DNA from: Labilibaculum sp.
Lineage (GTDB): Bacteria; Bacteroidota; Bacteroidia; Bacteroidales; Marinifilaceae
Direction of reading: 5' to 3'
DNA: 64,000 bases
Assembly (NCBI RefSeq): GCF_963664555.1
Contig: NZ_OY761461.1
Location: forward strand, 4,319,769-4,383,768
This document shows positions 8,775 to 16,715 of the stretch, in pieces; the stretch's first letter is position 1, and each line of letters opens with the position of its first letter. The notes under the pieces are model-generated. The model had not been told where the DNA came from. It did not search any database and was given only the letters and a program-made list of their open reading frames with translations. The translations under genes were made by a program, and so were the position numbers.

Positions 8775-9560
8775 TTAGGGAGTCTGACTGTAAGTATGAA
8801 CGCTAAACTGAGCTGAGGGCAGATAATTTACACCAAACCAGCAGATCAGTAAAATAACAAAGGCTAAAGCCAATATCCACAAAGAAGATTTGTATTTTGC
8901 CGGCATTTGAAACCGACGATGAATATAGACCAAATAACCCAACCAGGTAATAAATGCCCAGGTTTCCTTCGGATCCCATGTCCAATAGTGTCCCCAAGCT
9001 TCTTTTGCCCACAATGCTCCGAAAAGCAAGCCCAGCGTTAGGAAAGCAAAACCTAAGTACACCAAATTATCGGCCATCAGCATAATTTGGGGCTGAAGCC
9101 GTCCTTTGTATTCCTGATACAATCCCCGAACGGCTACCAAGGAAGATGCTGCCAAAAATGCATAAGCAAAAATATAGACTACTACGTGTGGCACAAACCA
9201 TGGGCTTTGCAATGCAGGCATTAAAGTTTTAGAAAAATTTTCGGGATGCATGTAGTTGATAAAAAGAAATAGCAAGGACAAAGCCAGACTGTAATACAAC
9301 ATCCAGTTGTAACGCCAGTGCCAATAGGTTAAAAAACCAATTACAGGCAAAAAGAATGCATACCACAAACGGGTTTCACCCAATGTTCGTAATGGAGGTC
9401 GTTCCAAACTAATCCATAAAAATCCTATAAAAAAGGCAATGCCTGCAATTCCCAACAGTACCAATCCATTTCTAATTAATTCCCGTTTGGGAAGAAAAGA
9501 GGCCAACAACCAGGTACTTGCACTAAGGCCTGCTGCCAATAAAAAATGATTCCAAATCAT
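8775..9560 (-). CDS. ccsA: Cytochrome c maturation protein CcsA/CcmC-like
   Basis: A 261-residue, multi-spanning inner-membrane protein of System II cytochrome c assembly. The WWD-like haem-handling motif reads WGHYWTWDPKETWAF, and conserved His residues flank it. With ResB it exports haem and ligates it to CXXCH motifs outside the membrane. It starts 37 bp after the resB stop, so resB-ccsA is one unit. nrfHA encodes multihaem substrates next door, so this pair may serve NrfA/NrfH. Confidence 0.9.
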   Translation of the reverse strand: MIWNHFLLAAGLSASTWLLASFLPKRELIRNGLVLLGIAGIAFFIGFLWISLERPPLRTLGETRLWYAFFLPVIGFLTYWHWRYNWMLYYSLALSLLFLFINYMHPENFSKTLMPALQSPWFVPHVVVYIFAYAFLAASSLVAVRGLYQEYKGRLQPQIMLMADNLVYLGFAFLTLGLLFGALWAKEAWGHYWTWDPKETWAFITWLGYLVYIHRRFQMPAKYKSSLWILALAFVILLICWFGVNYLPSAQFSVHTYSQTP

Positions 9561-9597
9561 TAGTCAAAACTTTAAATGCAACTATTAAAAACAAACT

Positions 9598-10854
9598 CTA
9601 ATTTGAAACACTTCTGTGTATTTCCTCATTTTTCACTTTATTGCCACGCCAAAACATATATACCGAACCAATCATCATCATAAAAACACCAATATAAACA
9701 AATACCTGCCAAGGATCTTTCACTACCTCTACAATGCTTTTGGTGGAGTAAATTCCCATTTTCTCATCGTAGCTAAGTTGATAAATTTTCCATCCGTTCA
9801 CGGTAAATGATTTGTTCACCTCCAAAGTTTGTTCCTGCCTTTTTCCATCGGGAGTAAAAATGCTGACTTCCGATGAGAATCTTTTAGGTTCCGGCACAGT
9901 CATCAATAATGAAAACCTGTCATCAATCTTTAATGACTCGTGAGGCCTGTTAAAACTGCCGCAACTGATCCAGCCTGAGATCGTATCTCTGCCTGAAGAA
10001 ATGACTCTCACCTTCGCCGCCGGAGCTGCTCCTAAATCAACAAGAGAATAGTACCTATCTCCTGCCCGACCCGATGTCACAAAAAATTCATCAACAATAA
10101 TCTCCCAATCGTTAAGCTTACAGTTTAAATCATTTTCTATCATGATCATGGAAGGCTTGGTTGCTTCGTATAAGTTTCCTGTAGTGTTATCAACAACCGC
10201 CAATTTCGGATGAAATTCTTCAATTTTAAAATCGTTCAGTTTAATCGCCAATGGCAACTCAAAATAATTTCCTTTGTCATCGTAAGCTCTTCCTTCAATA
10301 CGATTTTCATTTAAATCCATGCGAAGACGCTGCAAATCACCCGAACCTAAACCTGCTGCAAAAACAGTTATCCAAAGTCCTAAATGACTACATATAAATC
10401 CCCAGTTTTTCCATTTCAACGGAAATAGTTTTCGAACTACTACCATTCCTAAAATAAAGAGTAAATACAAATTGATGAACAAGAACGGAATGGAAGTTGT
10501 CAATCGATTAAAACCAAGGCTTGTTACAATTCCCTTGTTCTCCATAGGAATTTGGGGAGTAATCCCCATAATCACCACCAAAATACTTAAGCCGGCAATT
10601 GCCCCGATTGATGCAGAAATCCCGGAAAGGAATTTGAATATTGGTTTCTTCCTTATCAAGACATAAACAAGAGCAATCAATAAAATATACACAGTTCCAA
10701 GAATCATATTTTGAGGAAATAAGATGGAACCAAAAGAAGCACTCCCAACAGTAAATTCCAGAGTAAATCCGATAAGGAGCAAACCAAATGTCATTAAAAA
10801 GCTCTCAGAATATCCCCAGGGGGATTGCCATAAGGGTTTTGTATTTTTAGTCAT
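9598..10854 (-). CDS. resB: ResB-like cytochrome c biogenesis protein
   Basis: A 418-residue System II component (Ccs1/ResB) with N-terminal membrane spans, a large periplasmic domain (about 150-375) and a final span followed by a short basic tail. It would chaperone apocytochrome to CcsA. Its original upstream region has been split by the insertion sequence: without the element the gap to nrfA would be about 133 bp. Expression may therefore now depend on what remains within 80 bp of the ATG or on the element. Confidence 0.85.
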   Translation of the reverse strand: MTKNTKPLWQSPWGYSESFLMTFGLLLIGFTLEFTVGSASFGSILFPQNMILGTVYILLIALVYVLIRKKPIFKFLSGISASIGAIAGLSILVVIMGITPQIPMENKGIVTSLGFNRLTTSIPFLFINLYLLFILGMVVVRKLFPLKWKNWGFICSHLGLWITVFAAGLGSGDLQRLRMDLNENRIEGRAYDDKGNYFELPLAIKLNDFKIEEFHPKLAVVDNTTGNLYEATKPSMIMIENDLNCKLNDWEIIVDEFFVTSGRAGDRYYSLVDLGAAPAAKVRVISSGRDTISGWISCGSFNRPHESLKIDDRFSLLMTVPEPKRFSSEVSIFTPDGKRQEQTLEVNKSFTVNGWKIYQLSYDEKMGIYSTKSIVEVVKDPWQVFVYIGVFMMMIGSVYMFWRGNKVKNEEIHRSVSN

Positions 10855-10869
10855 ATTGATTTAGGCAGA

Positions 10870-12279
10870 TTAAAAAAATGATTTTATGCTTAAAATGATT
10901 TGAACCTGAGACCAATCCAATTTTTCTAAATAGTCATCCCTTAAAAAGCCAGATATTTTGAGAGTTTGATTTTTGAAAATAATTGCATCCAAAGATTTAG
11001 TTTTAAAAAAGACACAAAGGATTTGCTCTTTAATTCTATTGAGCATTTTCTTTAGATTAAACCCAGTTCCGGCAAAAATTGTATTTAATTGATTACCTAG
11101 AACGCCTTTTAGATAATTCCTTAACATTCTGTGATCTTGCTTAATATGTCCAATAACCGGTTCTATTCCAGCTCTGGATCTAAAACGTTTCCTTGCTTTT
11201 TGTTTTTCATACTGAGTCGTTTCTCTTTTAGGAACAGAAGGTGATATTATTTCAGTACCATTGATCTTCTTTTTCCCTCTGTATCCTCTGTCTACAATCC
11301 CTATTTTTGGACAACTTCCTGTTAAATATTCTGTTTGTTTTAAATGTTCTTCTAGAGTGTGCCCATCGTAAGGATTATTTTCAAAGGCAATAGCGCCGAC
11401 TACTATTTTTGTGGTTTTGGTCAAAACAAACCCAGTCTTGTTTCCAAACTCAAATTTCTTTGCTTCTTTTCCTTTAGCAATACAGCGAGTCTCAGGTTCA
11501 TGGATACTGTAAATCTTGTTCTTATCTCCTTTTTGTTGCGTTAAGATTTTATCGAGAATGATAAATAATTCCTGATATCTCTTTTGTTGAGATGTGGTGA
11601 ATTGTCTTTGGATATCTCTGACCTGGCGACCTGCAATAGTCTTGATTTTTCGTAATGCAGCTTTGGCTTTCTTTCTTCTTTTTGGATGATTATGAAAACG
11701 TTGGTCTATCATCAACTGCTTTAAGGTTCGGGTATAAGTTTGGCGTAATGTGATTCCTTCTTGTTTGGCTATCTTGTTTACTTTCTCAATTATACGCTTG
11801 TGTAGTTTTGCGTCGGTTGGGTAAGTGATATTCTTCTCTTGTACCGTACTGTCAATTAATACTTCTTTTTCCTGAGCTTCTTTGCCAAATAACTGAATTG
11901 ATATTTTCAATAATATTTCTGCTCCTTCTTTCCCAATACGGTTTCTAAAATGTATAAACTCGGTTGGATCAAAAGGCTTTTGTGTTTGAAAAACTTTCTC
12001 CCCACTAAAATACTGCCAATAGGGATTTTCAATCCATCTGTCAACGATGGACTCATCACTTAAATTATAAATGTGTTTCAACAGAAGCAACCCTACCATT
12101 CTTCGGATTGGAACAGATGGACGTCCGATTTCGGAAAAATAAACAGAGAATTCCATTTCTATTGAATCCCAGTCAATTCGCCTTGATAAAATACACAATT
12201 CATGCTCTAAATTGATGAATCGTTCCAGTGGTGTGTCAAAAATACTTAATTGAGGTGTATTGTCCTGTTTTCCAACCAT
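10870..12279 (-). CDS. IS5-superfamily DDE transposase
   Basis: A 469-residue transposase with a DUF772-type N-terminal domain (RPSVPIRRMVGLLLLKHIY) and a DDE catalytic domain: VLIDSTV, IGIVDRGYRG and the C-terminal RAGIEPVIGHIK give the D, D and E. The frame is intact. The last 20 residues are encoded beyond the left inverted repeat, in host DNA, because the element seems to lack its own stop codon. Family is confident; the subgroup (IS1182-like or another IS5 group) is not. Confidence 0.92.
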   Translation of the reverse strand: MVGKQDNTPQLSIFDTPLERFINLEHELCILSRRIDWDSIEMEFSVYFSEIGRPSVPIRRMVGLLLLKHIYNLSDESIVDRWIENPYWQYFSGEKVFQTQKPFDPTEFIHFRNRIGKEGAEILLKISIQLFGKEAQEKEVLIDSTVQEKNITYPTDAKLHKRIIEKVNKIAKQEGITLRQTYTRTLKQLMIDQRFHNHPKRRKKAKAALRKIKTIAGRQVRDIQRQFTTSQQKRYQELFIILDKILTQQKGDKNKIYSIHEPETRCIAKGKEAKKFEFGNKTGFVLTKTTKIVVGAIAFENNPYDGHTLEEHLKQTEYLTGSCPKIGIVDRGYRGKKKINGTEIISPSVPKRETTQYEKQKARKRFRSRAGIEPVIGHIKQDHRMLRNYLKGVLGNQLNTIFAGTGFNLKKMLNRIKEQILCVFFKTKSLDAIIFKNQTLKISGFLRDDYLEKLDWSQVQIILSIKSFF

Positions 12280-12388
12280 ATCTGCAAGATTTTCAACTAA
12301 GATACTTATTTGCTTGCAGATTTAAGTAGGGAATAAAAAAGTTTATCAGTTGATTATCAATATTCTGGAATCTTTTTAAGGGATGACT
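10932..12388 (-). mobile_element. Insertion sequence, 1457 bp, with 4-bp target duplication
   Basis: The terminal inverted repeats begin AGTCATCCCTTAAAAAG (10932-10948 and complement 12372-12388) and continue imperfectly through CCAGATATTTTG / CCAGAATATTG. AAAT directly abuts both ends (10928-10931 and 12389-12392), consistent with a target duplication. The element carries one transposase gene and sits between nrfA and resB. Confidence 0.85.
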
Positions 12389-12392
12389 AAAT

Positions 12393-12423
12393 ATAAAAAT
12401 TATGCCGTCCATTTTGGACGGCA
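12393..12423 (-). terminator. Rho-independent terminator of nrfA
   Basis: TGCCGTCC-ATTTT-GGACGGCA followed on the minus strand by TAATTTTTAT. It stands just outside the insertion sequence, so nrfHA transcription was probably already separated from resB before the insertion. Confidence 0.85.
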
Positions 12424-12448
12424 CACTTAATTAAAAGATTTATTTAGA

Positions 12449-13960
12449 TTACATTTTAACCTGATATGTATTTTCGCGTTCCTTCGCTTTTTTCTCCCAC
12501 TCAGGAACCATAGTTTTCAAGAACTCTTGTTTTTCCTGATTTAACTTATCAATATCAAGACCAATAAATTTCTGTGCTTTTGCTTTCGTTGCGATATCCG
12601 GATAAGCTATCTCTTCGTTGAATCCGTATTTAGCGAAAAGTCTTGCCAAAGTAATACGAGCTTCCTGAGCACGAACGATACCTGTAGAAATTACACGTCC
12701 AATTTCTGTTGGGGCATGAAAAGATCCTCCATGAGAAGCGGCAGCATAATCCCAACGCCATTGAGCGTGACGAATATCCATCAATACAGATTTCATCTCA
12801 GCTTCGCTGGCACCTAACTCCCATGCTTTTGCCGCTTCAACATGAGCACGAACCAACAACTCTTCTAAATTGTCACGGTTTCCGATAATTTGATCCTGAC
12901 GGGTATACACATTCTGAATCAACTTATCTGTCTCTTCGCGGTGACAAACCTGACATGAATTGGCTACATTGTTTAAAGGAGACTGTATGTGGTGATCTGT
13001 AAATTTTTGTCCACCTTCCGATTTGTAAGGCATATGACAGTCAGCACAAGAAACACCACGATCGGCATGAATTCCCTTCATATAAATTTCATATCCCGGA
13101 TGCTGAGCTTTCAACATTGGCGCTTTACTCAATTTATGAGTCCAGTCACTAAATTCAATTTCATCGTAATACTCTTCCATTGCCTCTACACTAGTTCCTT
13201 TATCCCAAGGTAAAGTTAGATAATTAGCTCCTTCAACACGTTTCTTATCGAAGTAATACTCAACGTGACACTGAGCACATACTAAAGAACGCATTTCCTG
13301 ATGAGTTGCTTTGTTGATATCCTTTCCCTGACGGTCGAATGCTTCAATTAAAGCCGGGCGGGAAATTCTTAGATTCATAGTTTCAGCATCGTGACAATCA
13401 GCACATCCGATAGGATTTACTATTTCGTGTCCTTTGCCTGCCCATTTTCCTTTGTAAAACTCTGCAACCCCTATTTCATTCATCAAACGAGGTACATCGG
13501 GTGATTTACATGTCCAGCAAGTTGCGGGCATAGGTCCGTCGTTTTCATCTTTTGGCCCCCCTGTACGCAATGTATTTCGAATATCTTCAATTGCATAATA
13601 ATGACCACGACCTTGATTGTAGTCTTTCGAGAAACCGTATCCAGCCCAAAGTACAACTAGTCTAGGATCAACTTCTAACATGTCGATCATAGCACTGCCA
13701 TTGTATTTACTGCGGAATGTGGTATCAGCTGTTTTGTAATAAGATTCAAATTCTCTTGGGAAATTCTCACCCCAAACTTCGTTACGTGGCTCCCACTGAT
13801 CGTGCTTAACTTGTGGCGTATAAGCAAATACCGATTCTGCTCTACGTTCCATTATTGATGAAGCTAACAATCCAAGCAGAAATACAACCACCAATGTTAC
13901 CAGGAAGATAGCCCATCCCAACAATGGCTTTTTGCCTATAGATTCTTGTATTGGTTTCAT
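12449..13960 (-). CDS. nrfA: Cytochrome c nitrite reductase, catalytic subunit
   Basis: Periplasmic pentahaem enzyme reducing nitrite to ammonium with six electrons. The 503 residues hold an N-terminal membrane/signal anchor (about 14-36), the catalytic CWTCK haem site with Lys as axial ligand (148-152), and four CXXCH sites (186-190, 228-232, 305-309, 336-340). All five haems are intact. It starts 19 bp after nrfH, so the complex is encoded as a pair with the upstream porin. Confidence 0.97.
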   Translation of the reverse strand: MKPIQESIGKKPLLGWAIFLVTLVVVFLLGLLASSIMERRAESVFAYTPQVKHDQWEPRNEVWGENFPREFESYYKTADTTFRSKYNGSAMIDMLEVDPRLVVLWAGYGFSKDYNQGRGHYYAIEDIRNTLRTGGPKDENDGPMPATCWTCKSPDVPRLMNEIGVAEFYKGKWAGKGHEIVNPIGCADCHDAETMNLRISRPALIEAFDRQGKDINKATHQEMRSLVCAQCHVEYYFDKKRVEGANYLTLPWDKGTSVEAMEEYYDEIEFSDWTHKLSKAPMLKAQHPGYEIYMKGIHADRGVSCADCHMPYKSEGGQKFTDHHIQSPLNNVANSCQVCHREETDKLIQNVYTRQDQIIGNRDNLEELLVRAHVEAAKAWELGASEAEMKSVLMDIRHAQWRWDYAAASHGGSFHAPTEIGRVISTGIVRAQEARITLARLFAKYGFNEEIAYPDIATKAKAQKFIGLDIDKLNQEKQEFLKTMVPEWEKKAKERENTYQVKM

Positions 13961-13979
13961 ATGCTTTATGATTTAGGTT

Positions 13980-14585
13980 TTATTTATTTTTTAATTTTGA
14001 TTCTTTCATATATTCCTGCAACCAATCCGGTACTGGACTTTCAGGTAGTGGTACTCTGGCATTTGGAACGCTCGACAGACTGTTTACCCGTCCGTGAGGC
14101 ACCTCTCTGTGACATTCCCAACATACACGATCCTGTGTGTTGTGAGCATGCATGGGTAACTGTGCGGCTAGCTTTGGATCAGTCAGTGTTTGACTGTGGC
14201 AACGAATGCAATTGTTGTGAACCACCTTCTTGCCTTCCTCCAAAATAAAGATTACTTCCGGTTCCATTCGCAAGGCAAACATACTTGCATGCCGCAAGCC
14301 ATCTTTGGCCTTAAAGAAGTACTTGTTAAACACATTATTGTGCGGAACATGACAATCGTTACAAGTAGCAACTTCGCGATGGGAACTGTGCTGGTATGTA
14401 GCAAATTGCGGTGCCATAACATGACAGTTCACACAGGTCTCCGGATTGTCGGACAGATATGATGCCGCCTTTGAAAGGTAAAGTACATAAAAGCCAAGTC
14501 CGACAAATATTCCCAAAGACACCAAAACCGGTAGTTTCCATTGTGGAGGTGGTGTTAGAAATTTGAATAGTTTTCTCATTAGCAA
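13980..14585 (-). CDS. nrfH: NrfH, membrane quinol dehydrogenase of nitrite reductase
   Basis: A 201-residue NapC/NirT-family tetrahaem cytochrome. One N-terminal membrane anchor (about 18-38) is followed by four CXXCH motifs (51-55, 75-79, 126-130, 155-159). It passes electrons from menaquinol to NrfA in the inner membrane. It lies 31 bp after the porin stop and 19 bp before nrfA. Confidence 0.95.
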   Translation of the reverse strand: MLMRKLFKFLTPPPQWKLPVLVSLGIFVGLGFYVLYLSKAASYLSDNPETCVNCHVMAPQFATYQHSSHREVATCNDCHVPHNNVFNKYFFKAKDGLRHASMFALRMEPEVIFILEEGKKVVHNNCIRCHSQTLTDPKLAAQLPMHAHNTQDRVCWECHREVPHGRVNSLSSVPNARVPLPESPVPDWLQEYMKESKLKNK

Positions 14586-14616
14586 ATGTTTTGATGTATA
14601 GGATTTTCTTTTTGCG

Positions 14617-15885
14617 CTATCTTTTCAAAAAATCAGGAGTGAAAACGAGCATTACCCATCCCCAGTTCTGAGTTTCATCTTTGTCACCACCTTTTAATAC
14701 CTGCATTGAATCGGCAGCGAACATGTGAGAATAACCAGCCTTAAACAGTACATTTTCAGAATATTTGTAGCCAACTGAAAGATCAACTTCAGTACCTAAA
14801 TACTTATCCTGCTTATCTGCTCCGCTGTATAAATCGGCTTGTGTTGAAAACAAGTGAATCGCCGTGGCAAAAGAAAATTTATCCTTTCCATAATTTATTC
14901 CGCCATAAATATCCTGCAAACCAACACTTCCAACATGGTTTCCAACATAGAAATAATCCATATGACCATTGAATTTATGGTTGGTTCCAAACAAGGGAGT
15001 AAATGACTCATAATCCGAATTAGCTCCCGCGTTTGAATCCGTACCCGAAAGCACTTCAACACCGGCATTACCTTTCCAACCTGCACCAATAGGGAAATTC
15101 ATTCCCAAATTAAACATATGTGCGCTTACATCTTTACCCGAAGCATGTTCCCCTGTTTGCGCATACAATGATCCAGTTAAAGAAAGCTTACCCGGACGAT
15201 AATTCAGTATTGTTCCAAAAGTCTGATTGTATCTTGACTCGAGATCAGCCACACCAACTCCTGCATTCACATCTACCTGAACACCAACATTCATGAATAA
15301 CAAACTAAAATCAAACTTGTCAGCTTTTCGGTGATACCATGCAAACTGCATGTTCTTGTAATTTGTAGTATACAATGTCTTTTTAAGAGCTTCTGAGTCG
15401 TTATTTACAGCTAAACCAAAATGAAATTGACCGTTTTCATCTGTTTTAAACTTTAACAAAGCCAAATCGTGACTTCGGGCCTGTTGCGCCCAACCTACAT
15501 TCCCTAAAATTCTTGAATCATCATAAACCAACTCCTGACGGCCCACTTTTAGGGATAAACTTTCATTAAAAATTATTTCACCCCATGCCTCATGAAGCAT
15601 CAATTGATTTTTATCAGACATATTCAATTGAGCCACATCTCCCCAAACTCTTACATCCTGCAGGGATAATCCTACACGAAATTTTGAATCGTTGTAATTT
15701 AAATTAAGACGTGTACGTTGAGAGGTAAAAAGAGCGGCTTCATCGGTTGAATTAAATAATGATTTTAACCCATGGCGATACTCTGTACGTGGACGAAGTT
15801 CCCCCTTGAAAGTTAACTGTGCCATTGATAGCATAGGCACCAATCCCAAAAACAGGATTAAGAATAGGCGAAATAGTTTTTTCAT
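14617..15885 (-). CDS. Outer-membrane beta-barrel, alginate-export-family porin
   Basis: A 422-residue protein with a signal peptide (cleavage near SMAQ, residue 22) and a continuous pattern of amphipathic beta strands ending in a C-terminal FL-rich strand. It resembles the alginate_exp family of 18-strand porins. In this position, first gene of an nrf unit, a role in anion (nitrite/nitrate) passage is plausible but only inferred. A dyad typical of CRP/FNR regulators lies 28 bp upstream. Confidence 0.75.
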   Translation of the reverse strand: MKKLFRLFLILFLGLVPMLSMAQLTFKGELRPRTEYRHGLKSLFNSTDEAALFTSQRTRLNLNYNDSKFRVGLSLQDVRVWGDVAQLNMSDKNQLMLHEAWGEIIFNESLSLKVGRQELVYDDSRILGNVGWAQQARSHDLALLKFKTDENGQFHFGLAVNNDSEALKKTLYTTNYKNMQFAWYHRKADKFDFSLLFMNVGVQVDVNAGVGVADLESRYNQTFGTILNYRPGKLSLTGSLYAQTGEHASGKDVSAHMFNLGMNFPIGAGWKGNAGVEVLSGTDSNAGANSDYESFTPLFGTNHKFNGHMDYFYVGNHVGSVGLQDIYGGINYGKDKFSFATAIHLFSTQADLYSGADKQDKYLGTEVDLSVGYKYSENVLFKAGYSHMFAADSMQVLKGGDKDETQNWGWVMLVFTPDFLKR

Positions 15886-15912
15886 AGTTTTGGATAGATT
15901 ATCAATTTAAAA

Positions 15913-15932
15913 AACTGTGTTTCAACACAGTT
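15913..15932. promoter_or_regulatory. CRP/FNR-type operator upstream of the nrf unit
   Basis: AACTGTG-TTTCAA-CACAGTT is a perfect 7+6+7 dyad containing TGTG-N6-CACA, the spacing used by CRP/FNR-family regulators. It lies in the divergent region shared by the porin-nrfHA unit and the fused ccs gene. On the minus strand, TTG-N20-TAGTATTG upstream could be the promoter, which would put the dyad in the early transcribed region. Confidence 0.5.
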
Positions 15933-16407
15933 GTTACATAGATTATAATACAATACTAACCAGATTAATGTTTTAATTCAAGATTAAAAGATTATTTAAA
16001 TTTATTATATTTAAATTTTAATACCTTTTTATCTTCTATTATTCTTGATATTCAAGCTTTTCATATTGATGAAGACAAATGGAATAAATATGTAATTTAT
16101 CATTGATCTTAATAAACACAATTATTATTTTATTTTATATGCAATATTTACTGAAGCATTACAGATATTTATCTACTATAACAAAGACAAATATCAGAAC
16201 CCCGAAAAGAGATGATCTTAGTCACAACAAGTTACACGATTTGCATGAGAAAATGTATTATAATGTGCACGATAAGTGCAATTTGAGATATTTTGTAATT
16301 ATAAAGAAAAGCGTATCTTGAACTCCCATATTCGGAAACTGACGAAACATAAGACTTTCATCCGAATGACAATAAAATTCTTTAAACGAAATAAAATTTT
16401 ATCAACA
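15933..16407. other. AT-rich divergent spacer upstream of the fused ccs gene
   Basis: About 475 bp of very AT-rich DNA without a convincing gene. It holds AT palindromes around 15990-16020 and a small dyad TGCAC-GATAA-GTGCA (16266-16280). It presumably carries the promoters for the nrf unit (-) and the ccs fusion (+). Short frames here lack family signatures. Confidence 0.4.
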
Positions 16408-16677
16408 ATGAATAAGTTTCTGAATTTCCTATTCTCTATGCAAATGATGGGAGTGCTCATCATTTTATTTGCTTTCTCAATTGGAACAGCAACCTTTATA
16501 GAAAATGATTTTGGCACTTCAGCTGCCCGAGTGTTGGTTTATAATGCTTGGTGGTTTGAGTTAATGTTACTTTTACTAACCATTAATTTGGTTGTAAATA
16601 TTTTCAGATACAAGCTCTACAAAAAGAGAAGTGGTCTATATTCCTGTTTCATGCAGCCTTCATTATCATTTTTATAG
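16408..16677 (+). pseudogene. N-terminal fragment of the ResB-CcsA fusion (frameshifted)
   Basis: The first 72 codons or so (MNKFLNFLFSMQMMGVL through NIFRYKLYKK) encode the first two membrane spans of a Bacteroidota ResB domain. Then the frame shifts at the A5 run 16621-16625 and terminates after unrelated residues at 16677. The following bases continue the family in another frame (EKWSIFLFHAAFIIIFIGSG). Adding one A restores a single open frame to 19478. The start could also be at 16366. Whether this is a true mutation, assembly error or recoding cannot be told here. Confidence 0.8.
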
Positions 16678-16715
16678 GTTCAGGGATTACCCGATATATT
16701 GGTTACGAAGGCAAT

